Part shown: positions 9,136 through 17,048 of the stretch, piece by piece
Numbering within the stretch: the first letter of the stretch is position 1
How the letters are laid out: every line of letters begins with the position of its first letter
Notes under the pieces: model-generated
What the model was told of the DNA's origin: nothing
The model's database searches: none
The model's input: only the letters and a program-made list of their open reading frames with translations
Position numbers and translations under genes: made by a program
NCBI RefSeq assembly: GCF_016901695.1
Contig: NZ_JACJKS010000002.1
Location: forward strand, 124,001-188,000
DNA length: 64,000 nucleotides
Reading direction: 5' to 3'
Origin: Mordavella massiliensis
GTDB lineage: Bacteria; Bacillota; Clostridia; Lachnospirales; Lachnospiraceae

Positions 9136-10278
9136 CTAATCCTGGTCAGAGGCGGGATCCATCCTCACTTCGATCCCGTTTACCTCCACCTGGTCGTCCA
9201 CGGGGATGACCAGGCATTTGCGCCCGTCGATGAGGCGCACATCCACAAGATCCGTGCGGTCCGGATTGACGTTTATGACGATGTCCGGCGTGCGGATGTT
9301 GAATTTTTTTGTGCTGGCGATGTTGGAGGCGAGAAGGGACGCCTTTTCACCCACCGTCTCCTCAAAATCCCGGTCGAAGTGCTCCAGGTTCTCCTGGGGC
9401 ACGCCGCTCAGGGAAAAGAGACGCTTCACCTCCAGCTTTCCGAGCTCCAGGGGCTCGTCCGCCTCCTGGTTCTCCTCGATCAGGGTGTTCAGGTTCTCGT
9501 GGATGTTGCGGATCACGCTGTATGCGCAGTCCTCACCCAGCGTGTCGGCGATCATGGTCTGGAACGACTCTTTCTGCGTGCCGGCGCTCAGGACGCAGCC
9601 GGCCCCCAGCACCTGGGAGAGGAAGGCATCCTTGAGATCCTCCGGCTTTTTCGAGTAGTAGAGGAGGCTGTGCAGATCGCCGCCCCTGTCGTGGAAAGCC
9701 GGGAAGAGGAAGCCGTTTGCGGGATCCCCCACGATCCAGTCCCGGATCCGGTCCTCGATGCTGTTGTGCTGCGCGTTGTAGCAAAGCCCCGGCTTGGAGA
9801 GCGCCACCGGACAGATGCTGCACAGGATGTAGTCGTAGACTGTGTCGGAGGCGTCGTACAGTTCCGTGCCGTCGGAGGCTTTGCCCGGCACATCGTAGGC
9901 TGCGTGGATCAGAAGGATGAGATAGTGCTCCCCGAAATCATAGTGTTCGATCACCCTGTCGTAGAACTCGGACACAAGCATGTCGTCGTCCAGCTTTGAG
10001 TCGCGCAGTTGGAGGAGGAACTGCTGGGGCCCTCCCGGGAGTTCCGCGTCCAGGGGGAAGGACATGTTCAGCAGATTTTTGCCCACGGTCCCGGACAGTG
10101 TGCGCTTGAACAGGTCGAAATATTTGAATTCCTCCTCCTCGGGCAGGGAGAGGAAGGCATCCTTAAACTCCAGCTTTTTTTCTTTTTCCCCGTCCACGTA
10201 GCAGCCGCAGATGCGGGTGATGGCGCAGTTCTGCGGTGAGAACTGCCTGCGTATTTCCAGTACTTCTTTCTTGTTCAC
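9136..10278 (-). CDS. DUF4317 family protein
   Basis: This 380-residue soluble protein matches the DUF4317 family of Clostridia (N-terminus MNKKEVLEIRRQFSPQNCAITRICGCYVDGEKE). No enzyme motif, membrane segment or signal peptide is visible, and its function is not known. The middle contains CSICPVALSKPGLCYN, a cysteine-containing block, and the C-terminus has a compact beta-rich segment (DIVINVNPDRTDLVDVR). It is transcribed alone from a recognisable promoter, convergent with the tRNA deacylase and divergent from a DD-carboxypeptidase. Confidence 0.75.
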   Translation of the reverse strand: MNKKEVLEIRRQFSPQNCAITRICGCYVDGEKEKKLEFKDAFLSLPEEEEFKYFDLFKRTLSGTVGKNLLNMSFPLDAELPGGPQQFLLQLRDSKLDDDMLVSEFYDRVIEHYDFGEHYLILLIHAAYDVPGKASDGTELYDASDTVYDYILCSICPVALSKPGLCYNAQHNSIEDRIRDWIVGDPANGFLFPAFHDRGGDLHSLLYYSKKPEDLKDAFLSQVLGAGCVLSAGTQKESFQTMIADTLGEDCAYSVIRNIHENLNTLIEENQEADEPLELGKLEVKRLFSLSGVPQENLEHFDRDFEETVGEKASLLASNIASTKKFNIRTPDIVINVNPDRTDLVDVRLIDGRKCLVIPVDDQVEVNGIEVRMDPASDQD

Positions 10279-10307
10279 AGTCGAAAAACCCCTTTTTTGT
10301 CATTCTT

Positions 10308-10331
10308 TCTCCCGCCTGAAACAGCGGGAGA
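10308..10331. other. Hairpin in the divergent leader
   Basis: TCTCCCGC (10308-10315) pairs with GCGGGAGA (10324-10331) around 8 bases. Read on the minus strand it lies in the leader of the DUF4317 gene, between its promoter and start codon. Its role is unknown. Confidence 0.5.
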
Positions 10332-10341
10332 GGCAGAGATA

Positions 10342-10370
10342 ATCTTAGCATAGCCGGCGGTGTTTTACAA
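10342..10370 (-). promoter_or_regulatory. Promoter for the DUF4317 gene
   Basis: On the minus strand TTGTAA (10370-10365) and TAAGAT (10347-10342) are spaced by 17 bases, about 64 bases before the start codon. Confidence 0.5.
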
Positions 10371-10411
10371 TATATTGTTAACAGACGAAACATGCAAAGG
10401 AGAGGGCGAAG

Positions 10412-11638
10412 ATGAAGAAAATGGCGGCTGTATTGCTGGCTCTTCTGCTCTGCGGGCAGGGCGCGGCGTCCCTGGCAGCGCCTGCGGACGCGGGGGAGGA
10501 GGCAGGCGGGGAGCAGGCGGAAGGCCCGCAGGTGAGCGCGCCCTGTGTCTTTTTGATGGAGGCATCCACCGGGACGGTTGTGTATGAAAGACAGGCGGAT
10601 GAAAAGGGGCCGCCTGCGAGTGTGACGAAGATCATGACGCTTCTCCTTATCTTTGACGCGCTGGCACAGGGACGGATTTCCCTGGCCGACGAGGTGACTG
10701 TGTCCGAATATGCGGCGTCTATGGGCGGTTCGCAGGTATTCCTGGAAGCGGGGGAAGTGCAGACGGTGGAGACGCTGATCAAATGCATCGCCGTGGCAAG
10801 CGCCAACGATGCCTGCGTAGCCATGGCAGAGTACACGGAAGGCAGCGAGGAGGCGTTCGTGGCGCAGATGAACAGGCGTGCCGCCGCTCTGGGGATGGAG
10901 AATACATCTTTTGTGAACTGCAACGGCCTGGACGCGGAGGGGCATCTGACAACGGCCCGGGATATCGCCCTGATGTCCCGGGAACTGCTCCTTACCTATC
11001 CGCAGGTAAAGGACTACGCCCTGATCTGGATGGAGGACATCACCCACGTGACGGCGAAGGGGAGCAGCCCCTTTACGCTCGCCAACACAAACAGGCTCGT
11101 GCGCCAGTATGCCGGAGCCACCGGGCTCAAGACCGGGTCCACGGACGAGGCCGGATTCTGTATCTCGGCTTCCGCCAGGAAGAACAGTATGGATATGATC
11201 GCTGTGGTGCTGGGGGCGCCCACGTCAAAGGAGCGGTTTGCAGATGCGGCGGCTCTTCTGGACTACGGGTTCGGGACGTGCGTGCTCTACGCAGATGAGG
11301 GCAGGGAGGAGCCGGATCCGGTCCCGGTGCAGGGCGGCGTCGCGGATACGGTGCGGGTGCGCCAGATGGAACCGTTTACCTATGTGGACACCCAGGGCGC
11401 GGACCTGACGAAGATCCAAAAGGAATTCCGCCCGTCCGGCGCGCTGAAAGCGCCTGTGGAGACAGGAGATGCGGCGGGGGAGGTCGTCTACAGCCTGGAG
11501 GGGAAAGAGATCGGATCCGCGCCTCTCGGGGCGGCCGGGAAGGTGGAGCGGGCCACCTATGAGAGCTCCCTTCTGCGGGCGCTGGAAGACTTCTTTGTGG
11601 CAGGAAGAGAGAGGAACGTTGCAAAACAGGCGGGATGA
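10412..11638 (+). CDS. D-alanyl-D-alanine carboxypeptidase (class A LMW PBP)
   Basis: This 408-residue exported serine peptidase trims the terminal D-Ala of peptidoglycan stem peptides. A signal peptide covers about residues 1-22. The active-site motifs are SVTK (S70, K73), SAN (S130) and KTGS (K240). The C-terminal ~120 residues form a PBP5-like beta domain, ending in a region that may be membrane-associated. AAAGGAG precedes the ATG. It resembles the DacF/DacB group of spore-formers. A second homologue lies 5 kb downstream (15687-16916). A promoter for the next gene sits inside its last codons. Confidence 0.93.
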   Translation: MKKMAAVLLALLLCGQGAASLAAPADAGEEAGGEQAEGPQVSAPCVFLMEASTGTVVYERQADEKGPPASVTKIMTLLLIFDALAQGRISLADEVTVSEYAASMGGSQVFLEAGEVQTVETLIKCIAVASANDACVAMAEYTEGSEEAFVAQMNRRAAALGMENTSFVNCNGLDAEGHLTTARDIALMSRELLLTYPQVKDYALIWMEDITHVTAKGSSPFTLANTNRLVRQYAGATGLKTGSTDEAGFCISASARKNSMDMIAVVLGAPTSKERFADAAALLDYGFGTCVLYADEGREEPDPVPVQGGVADTVRVRQMEPFTYVDTQGADLTKIQKEFRPSGALKAPVETGDAAGEVVYSLEGKEIGSAPLGAAGKVERATYESSLLRALEDFFVAGRERNVAKQAG

Positions 11639-11647
11639 TACTATAAT
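11619..11647 (+). promoter_or_regulatory. Promoter for the metallophosphoesterase gene
   Basis: TTGCAA at 11619-11624 and TATAAT at 11642-11647 are 17 bases apart. The -35 lies within the end of the carboxypeptidase gene. Confidence 0.65.
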
Positions 11648-11684
11648 CAGTACCAGCGAAACTTGTGACAGGAGGAGAAGATAC

Positions 11685-12551
11685 ATGTGGAAGAAGCCAT
11701 TGGCGGTGCTTGGCGCCTCCGCCCTCATATGCGGCGGGGAGATCGCAAGGGAGGTCAGCACCTTCCGGGTAAGAAGGTACAGGATCCGGGTGCCGGGCAT
11801 GAAAAGAGGCGGGACTGTGCGCATGCTCTACCTCTCGGACCTGCACGGGAAGGAATACGGGAAGGAGAATGAAAACCTCCTTGCGAAGATCGAAAGAGAG
11901 GATCCGGACCTGATCCTTGTGGGGGGAGATATGCTGACCCGCACGCAGCCGGACACGGACCGGACGGCTGCCGCCCTCCTTGGAAAGATGGCGTCCCTGT
12001 GCCCGGTCTTTGCGGCAAACGGGAACCATGAGCAGAAGATGAAGGAGCAGACGGATGTGTACGGGGACAGGTACGCAAGATACCGGGAGAAGCTGCTGGC
12101 CCACGGCGTCCACCTGCTGGAAAACCGCACCATGCTTTATGAGAAGGAGGGTCTCTGCCTCCCGGTGACAGGGCTGGAGATCCCTCTTGCCTGCTACCGG
12201 CATCTCGGGAAGGGGAGCCTGTCGGCGGGTGAGGTGGAAGAGGCTGCAGGACCTGCCGGCACAGACGGCTTTCATATTCTGCTGGCCCACAATCCCATGT
12301 ACATGGATGCATACTGGGGCTGGGGCGCGGATCTTGTCCTCTCCGGGCACCTCCACGGCGGCGTCCTGCGCCTGCCCGGCCTGGGGGGCGTGATCACGCC
12401 GCAGATGCAGCTCTTTCCGCAGTATTCCGGCGACATGTACAAAAAAGACGGACAAACCTGTATCGTCAGCAGGGGCCTCGGCACCCATACAGTCCATGTC
12501 CGTCTCTTCAATATGGCAGAACTTGTGTCTGTTGTCTTTGCCGGCGCGTAG
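11685..12551 (+). CDS. Membrane-anchored metallophosphoesterase
   Basis: The 288-residue protein has the calcineurin-like metal-binding series in order: SDLHG, GGDM, GNHE, LLAHNP and GHLHGG. It should bind two metal ions and hydrolyse a phosphoester. The N-terminus (MWKKPLAVLGASALICGGEIA) is a likely membrane anchor, as in YkuE-like phosphoesterases. The start at 11685 follows AGGAGG; an upstream extension of the frame runs through the preceding gene and the promoter. It ends four bases from the convergent degV gene. The substrate is unknown. Confidence 0.85.
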   Translation: MWKKPLAVLGASALICGGEIAREVSTFRVRRYRIRVPGMKRGGTVRMLYLSDLHGKEYGKENENLLAKIEREDPDLILVGGDMLTRTQPDTDRTAAALLGKMASLCPVFAANGNHEQKMKEQTDVYGDRYARYREKLLAHGVHLLENRTMLYEKEGLCLPVTGLEIPLACYRHLGKGSLSAGEVEEAAGPAGTDGFHILLAHNPMYMDAYWGWGADLVLSGHLHGGVLRLPGLGGVITPQMQLFPQYSGDMYKKDGQTCIVSRGLGTHTVHVRLFNMAELVSVVFAGA

Positions 12552-12565
12552 GGAACTACGGCCGG
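12541..12565. terminator. Hairpin spanning both stop codons of convergent genes
   Basis: CCGGC plus CGTAG (12541-12551, one bulged G) pair with CTACG plus GCCGG (12556-12565) around GGAA. The stem contains the TAG stops of both the phosphoesterase and degV. There is no T tract, so a terminator role is a suggestion. Confidence 0.4.
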
Positions 12566-13434
12566 TGCACCCGGACGAGTCCCACGCCGAGAGCGCCGGA
12601 GCCGGTGTGGCAGCCGATGCTCATGGTGAGGGGGGAGTGGAGGACCTCCATATCCGGGAAGCATTCCTGAAACCGGTCGCGCCACTGCCCGAATTCCTCC
12701 TTTGTCATATCTGTCTCCGCCATGCCGAGCTTGAGGAGGCCGGCCTCCTTTAGGGGGGCGAAGCGGGTGTCCAGATCTTCCCTCACGGCCCTGCACATGG
12801 CGCGGAAGGCGGATTTCATGCCCCGCACTTTGGTGAAGGCGTCCAGCCTGTCCCCCTGGATCGTGAGGACGGGCTTTAAATTAAGGACCGTGCCGACCGC
12901 GGCGGCGGCAGGCGTGATGCGGCCGCCTTTTTTCAGATACTTCAGCGTGTCTACGGCGATGTAGATGCTGGCGTCCAGGGCTTCCGCCTCCAGCTGCTCC
13001 CGGATCTGCCTGCCGGACAGGCCGTCGGCGGCGAGGTAGTGGGCGTCCAGGACAGACTGGGCCTGGGTCACGGAAATGCGGCGGTTGTCCACCACGTGGA
13101 CCCGGCCCGCAAAGGGTTCCTCAGCCGCCAGGGCCGACGCGCTGGCGCAGGAGGTGGACAGGGCGCCGGACATGGGGATGTACACGACCTCGTCGTAGGT
13201 TTTCAGGAGGGAAGCCCACATGTCCATCACGTCGCCCGGCGAGGGCAGGGATGTGCTGATGGACGCGCCCGCGCGCTGCTTTGCGTAGAATTCCTCCGGG
13301 CGGATGCTCGTCCCCTCGTAAAAGATCTCTCCGTCGATCAGGACAGGCATGGGAATGATGCGGATGTCTGCGAAAGGCTCGCATCCCGGCATGATCCCGC
13401 AGTTGCTGTCTGTCATAATAGCAATACCTGGCAT
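12556..13434 (-). CDS. DegV family fatty-acid-binding protein
   Basis: This 292-residue protein has the DegV layout: N-terminal MTDSNCG, the STSLPSPGD block, the TLKYLKKGGRI hinge, VLNLKPVLTIQG, and the C-terminal SIGCHTGSGALGVG that closes over the acyl carboxylate. DegV/FakB proteins carry a fatty acid while the FakA kinase phosphorylates it; a FakA-like kinase is encoded at 46152-47837. GGAGAG precedes the ATG. It is divergent from a TetR regulator, and two inverted repeats lie in the shared promoter region, suggesting control by that regulator. Confidence 0.9.
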   Translation of the reverse strand: MPGIAIMTDSNCGIMPGCEPFADIRIIPMPVLIDGEIFYEGTSIRPEEFYAKQRAGASISTSLPSPGDVMDMWASLLKTYDEVVYIPMSGALSTSCASASALAAEEPFAGRVHVVDNRRISVTQAQSVLDAHYLAADGLSGRQIREQLEAEALDASIYIAVDTLKYLKKGGRITPAAAAVGTVLNLKPVLTIQGDRLDAFTKVRGMKSAFRAMCRAVREDLDTRFAPLKEAGLLKLGMAETDMTKEEFGQWRDRFQECFPDMEVLHSPLTMSIGCHTGSGALGVGLVRVHRP

Positions 13435-13468
13435 AGTACTCTCCTTTTGGTCCGCAAAACTTTACAGG

Positions 13469-13497
13469 TTGACCGTTATTTTAACACATGTTAAAGT
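13469..13497 (+). promoter_or_regulatory. Possible promoter for the TetR gene
   Basis: TTGACC at 13469-13474 and TAAAGT at 13492-13497 have a 17-base spacer that contains most of the 13480-13495 inverted repeat. Confidence 0.5.
13480..13495. promoter_or_regulatory. Inverted repeat, candidate TetR operator
   Basis: TTTAACA and TGTTAAA are separated by CA. The repeat lies just downstream of the degV -10 and across the spacer and -10 of the tetR promoter, the right position to repress both. Confidence 0.55.
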
Positions 13498-13526
13498 ATT
13501 ATAGCAGAACACCCGTGTGTTCACAA
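13498..13526 (-). promoter_or_regulatory. Promoter for degV
   Basis: On the minus strand TTGTGA (13526-13521) and TATAAT (13503-13498) are 17 bases apart. Confidence 0.7.
13507..13522. promoter_or_regulatory. Second inverted repeat in the degV/tetR gap
   Basis: GAACAC and GTGTTC flank CCGT, inside the spacer of the degV promoter, centred 27 bp from the first repeat. Confidence 0.45.
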
Positions 13527-13572
13527 TGACAGAACCGGGGAAACTGTTAGTTATTTATACAGAAAAAGGAAA

Positions 13573-14163
13573 ATGTTTATGGAAGATAAGCGGATCACAA
13601 AGACAAAAAGGACGCTGAAACATACGCTGATCCGCCTCCTGTCGGGGCTGTCTTTCGAGCAGATATCCATCACGCAGCTCTGCCAGGAGGCGGAGATCAG
13701 CCGCATCACATTCTACGCCCACTACAGCGACAAATACGCCCTGGTGGACGAGATCTTCCAGGATATGGTGGAGATCGGGACGGCCGCCTATGAGAGGAAG
13801 CAGCGGGAGAACAACCCGGGGCGGGACGAGGCTCTGAGCTACTGCAATATCCTGGATTCGATCCTGGAGCTGTACTACGGCCACTTTGACTTCTTCCGCC
13901 ACACGGCCCCGGACCGGAATCCCTATCTCGCGTTTGCGTTTTACAGCATCGTCCTGGAGACGGTGGAGGGCCACACGAAGCGGATGGACCGCAGGAGCCG
14001 GCTGCGCTACTCCCCAAAGCGGATCGCAGGCTTTCTGTGCTACGGGATCATCGGCTTCATCAATGAGGGGCATGCGGAGAAAGTGCCGGTGGAACAGCTG
14101 CAGCGGGAGGCAAAGGAGCTGCTGGTGGGCGTCCTGCGCTCCCGGGTGCTTGTGCGGCAGTAG
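13573..14163 (+). CDS. TetR/AcrR family transcriptional regulator
   Basis: The 196-residue protein starts with a TetR-type helix-turn-helix region (about 10-55): KRTLKHTLIRLLSGLSFEQI, then ITQLCQEAEISRITFYAHYSDK. The rest is an all-helical ligand domain of the type often called TetR_C_7. It is divergent from degV with two inverted repeats between them, so control of degV and of itself is likely. The effector is unknown, though acyl compounds would fit the neighbour. AAGGA precedes the ATG; a second in-frame ATG two codons later is an alternative start. Confidence 0.8.
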   Translation: MFMEDKRITKTKRTLKHTLIRLLSGLSFEQISITQLCQEAEISRITFYAHYSDKYALVDEIFQDMVEIGTAAYERKQRENNPGRDEALSYCNILDSILELYYGHFDFFRHTAPDRNPYLAFAFYSIVLETVEGHTKRMDRRSRLRYSPKRIAGFLCYGIIGFINEGHAEKVPVEQLQREAKELLVGVLRSRVLVRQ

Positions 14164-14170
14164 AAACAGG

Positions 14171-14199
14171 TTGAGAAATGCAGGCTGTCCGGGTATAAT
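14171..14199 (+). promoter_or_regulatory. Promoter for scpA-scpB
   Basis: TTGAGA at 14171-14176 and TATAAT at 14194-14199 are 17 bases apart, 64 bases before the scpA start. Confidence 0.7.
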
Positions 14200-14262
14200 A
14201 AGACAGATCCGGTCATGGCCGGGCAATGAAATGAGATCAGATGAAAAGAGCGGAGGCTATCT

Positions 14263-15051
14263 GTGGGGTTAGAGGTTAAGCTGCAGGTGTTCGAGGGGCC
14301 GCTGGACCTCCTCCTGCACCTCATTGACAAAAATAAAATCGATATCTATGACATCCCCATTGTGGAGATCACGAACCAGTATATGGAGTATATCCACGCC
14401 ATGGAGAAGGAAGACCTGAATATCATGAGCGAGTTCCTGCTCATGGCGGCGACCCTGCTGGACATCAAGTGCAGGATGCTCCTTCCAAGGGAAGTGAACG
14501 AGGAGGGCGAGGAGGAAGATCCGCGCCGGGAGCTGGTGGAGCAGCTCCTCCAGTACAAGATGTACAAGTACATCTCCTATGAGCTGAAGGACAGGCAACT
14601 GGACGGGGAGAGGTCCCTCTACCGGGCGCCGGACGTGCCAAGGGAAGTTAAGGACTATGTGGAGCCTGTGGATCTGGACGCGCTGCTGGACGGGGTGACG
14701 CTCGCGAAGCTGAACCGGATCTTCCGGGAGATGATGCGGCGCCAGACGGACAAGATCGACCCCATCCGCAGTCGGTTCGGGAAGATCGAGAAGGAGGAAG
14801 TATCCCTGCCGGAGAAGCTGGCGGATGTGGAACTGTATGCGAGGGAGCACCGCACCTTCAGCTTCCGCGAACTGCTTGCAAAGCAGCCATCCAGAGTGCG
14901 TCTTGTGGTGACGTTCCTGGCAGTCCTGGAGCTGATGAAGACGGGGAAGATCACTATCCGGCAGGAGCAGCCGTTTGACGATATCTGTATTACATCCATG
15001 ATCTGCGAGGGCCAGGGGGCCGTGGCAGACAGGGAAGAGGAAAAGGGGTAG
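14263..15051 (+). CDS. scpA: Segregation and condensation protein A
   Basis: This 262-residue kleisin bridges SMC heads and binds ScpB. It begins with the typical LQVFEGPLDLLLHLIDKNKIDIYDIPI and has an acidic middle (EEGEEEDPRRE) and a winged-helix C-terminus. The start codon is GTG, with GGAGG seven bases upstream. scpB follows after five bases. Both belong to the SMC condensin that organises and segregates the chromosome. Confidence 0.97.
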   Translation: MGLEVKLQVFEGPLDLLLHLIDKNKIDIYDIPIVEITNQYMEYIHAMEKEDLNIMSEFLLMAATLLDIKCRMLLPREVNEEGEEEDPRRELVEQLLQYKMYKYISYELKDRQLDGERSLYRAPDVPREVKDYVEPVDLDALLDGVTLAKLNRIFREMMRRQTDKIDPIRSRFGKIEKEEVSLPEKLADVELYAREHRTFSFRELLAKQPSRVRLVVTFLAVLELMKTGKITIRQEQPFDDICITSMICEGQGAVADREEEKG

Positions 15052-15056
15052 TGTGA

Positions 15057-15626
15057 ATGGAGATCAGCAGATTAGAAGGGATCATAGAGGCCATACTCTT
15101 CACAATGGGCGATTCTGTGGAGCTTTCCCGGATCGCCGCCGCTGCAGGGCATGACGAGGAGACGACCCGCCGGGTGATCCGCAATATGATGGACAAGTAT
15201 GACGCGCAGGACAGGGGGGTCCGCATCATCGAGCTGGACGGCTCCTTCCAGATGTGCACCAAGCCGGAGATGTACGAGTACCTGATCCGGGTGGCGAAGC
15301 AGCCCCGCCGGTACGTGCTGACGGACGTACAGCTTGAGACCCTGTCCATCATCGCCTACCGGCAGCCGGTGACCAAGCTGGAGATCGAGAAGATCCGCGG
15401 CGTAAAGTCTGACCATGCGGTCAACAAGCTGGTGGAGTACGACCTGGTGTGCGAGGTGGGCAGGTTGGACGCCCCGGGCAAGCCGATCCTCTTCGGCACG
15501 ACGGAGGAGTTCCTGCGCCGGTTCGGCATCCACTCTCTGGAGGATCTGCCGGGCATCAATCCGGAGCAGATTGAAAACTTCAAGCACGAGGCCGAGGAGG
15601 AGGCGCAGCTCAAGCTGGATGTCTAG
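15057..15626 (+). CDS. scpB: Segregation and condensation protein B
   Basis: The 189-residue protein carries two winged-helix domains. Family blocks are RLEGIIEAILFTMGDSVEL at the start, TDVQLETLSIIAYRQPVTKLEIEKIRG in the middle and GRPILFGTT-like (APGKPILFGTTEEFLRRFG) near the end. It dimerises and binds ScpA in the SMC complex. It is co-transcribed with scpA, and a DD-carboxypeptidase gene follows 60 bases later, similar to the ypuGH-dac neighbourhood of spore-forming Firmicutes. Confidence 0.96.
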   Translation: MEISRLEGIIEAILFTMGDSVELSRIAAAAGHDEETTRRVIRNMMDKYDAQDRGVRIIELDGSFQMCTKPEMYEYLIRVAKQPRRYVLTDVQLETLSIIAYRQPVTKLEIEKIRGVKSDHAVNKLVEYDLVCEVGRLDAPGKPILFGTTEEFLRRFGIHSLEDLPGINPEQIENFKHEAEEEAQLKLDV

Positions 15627-15686
15627 GCATATCCCGCCGGCGATGCGCATAGATTGGGATAACGGTACCAAGAAGGCCCGGTCGTG

Positions 15687-16916
15687 ATGAGAATGAGAAG
15701 TGTGAAACTGTATATGGCGGCGTTCCTTGTGCTGCTGTCTTTTGCTGTCCCTGGCTTTTCCCTCCGGGCAGCGGGGGACGGTGAGAAGGACGGGCCGCAG
15801 CTCTACGCCCGCTCAGCGGTCCTGATGGACGCTGACAGCGGGCGTGTTTTATTTGGGAAAGAGGAGGATGTGGCGCGGCCCATGGCCAGCACCACAAAGA
15901 TCATGACGTGCATCCTCGCCCTGGAGGAGGGGGAGATGGAGCAGGCCTGCACCGTGTCGGCCGGCGCCGCCGCCCAGCCCCAGGTCCGCCTCGGCGTCCG
16001 GGAGAGGGAGAGGTACCGGCTTGCGGATCTCCTCTACTCCCTCATGCTGGAATCCCACAACGACAGCGCAGTCGTGATCGCGGAAGCGGTGGGAGGGAGC
16101 GTGGAAGAGTTCGCCGCCATGATGAACCGGAAGGCAGAGGAGATCGGCTGCCGCGACACCTGTTTCCTCACGCCCAACGGGCTGGACGCCTCTGACAACG
16201 GAGCCGTCCACTCCACCACGGCCAGGGATCTGGCGCTGATCCTGCGGTACTGTATCACAGAGTCCCCGTGCAGGGAGGACTTCCTCGCCATCACCCGCAC
16301 AAAGGACCGCTCCATCGCAGACCTGGACGGAACGCGCAGTTTTTCCCTTGTAAACCACAATGCCTTTCTGACTATGATGGAAGGAGCGCTCACAGGGAAG
16401 ACCGGCTTCACGGCCGATGCAGGCTACTGTTACGTGGGAGCCCTTGAAGACGGCGGACGGACTTTTATCGTGGCCCTGCTGGCCTGCGGGTGGCCAGACA
16501 ACCGGAACTACAAGTGGGAGGATACGAAGGAACTGATGCGCTACGGGATGGAGCACTACCACCGAAAAGAGGTGACGCTTCAGATCCCCCTGCCGGATCT
16601 TCCGGTAAAGGGCGGTGCGCCCGCATCCGGGAGGCTGGGAGAGGAGGCATCGGTCCGCCTGGAAGCCGTTAAGTCCCGCGTGACCCTCCTTCTTGGGGAG
16701 GGGGAGGAACTGGTCCCGGAGGCGGAACTTGCTAAGAACGCTGCCGCCCCCGTCAGACAGGGGGAGAAGATGGGGCAGGTCGTGTGGACGCTGGACGGCC
16801 AGGTCATGGCCCGCCAGGAGGTGACGGCAGCCCGGGATGTGGAGGAGAGGACGCCCGGATGGTGCCTTTGCCGGATCGCGGAGCGGTTTTTCGTCTGTTC
16901 TGCAGGGAGTGGTTAA
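15687..16916 (+). CDS. D-alanyl-D-alanine carboxypeptidase, second copy
   Basis: The 409-residue exported protein has a signal peptide (about 1-28) and the penicillin-binding motifs STTK (S68, K71), SHN (S123) and KTG (K238), followed by a PBP5-like C-terminal domain. Its place after scpAB matches the dacF/dacB-like genes of Clostridia and Bacilli, which adjust peptidoglycan cross-linking in the cell or spore wall. The start is ambiguous: GTG at 15684, ATG at 15687 and ATG at 15693 are in frame, with only a weak AAGAAGG upstream. It is diverged from the 10412-11638 copy. Confidence 0.92.
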   Translation: MRMRSVKLYMAAFLVLLSFAVPGFSLRAAGDGEKDGPQLYARSAVLMDADSGRVLFGKEEDVARPMASTTKIMTCILALEEGEMEQACTVSAGAAAQPQVRLGVRERERYRLADLLYSLMLESHNDSAVVIAEAVGGSVEEFAAMMNRKAEEIGCRDTCFLTPNGLDASDNGAVHSTTARDLALILRYCITESPCREDFLAITRTKDRSIADLDGTRSFSLVNHNAFLTMMEGALTGKTGFTADAGYCYVGALEDGGRTFIVALLACGWPDNRNYKWEDTKELMRYGMEHYHRKEVTLQIPLPDLPVKGGAPASGRLGEEASVRLEAVKSRVTLLLGEGEELVPEAELAKNAAAPVRQGEKMGQVVWTLDGQVMARQEVTAARDVEERTPGWCLCRIAERFFVCSAGSG

Positions 16917-17048
16917 AATAGATCAATAAAAATGATTAAAAACACCACTTCTATTTTTGCAGACAGTGTGTTAGGATAAACAGGTATTAAAATCGGACAA
17001 TAAAGTTGATGAATATTCAGCTTTGCGCCGCTGAAAGGAAGATGTTAC

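Noticed and set aside
16932-16979. A 15-codon frame upstream of leuA that might be a leader peptide
   Set aside because: It has no ribosome site and no run of leucine or other regulatory codons, and no attenuator hairpin follows.
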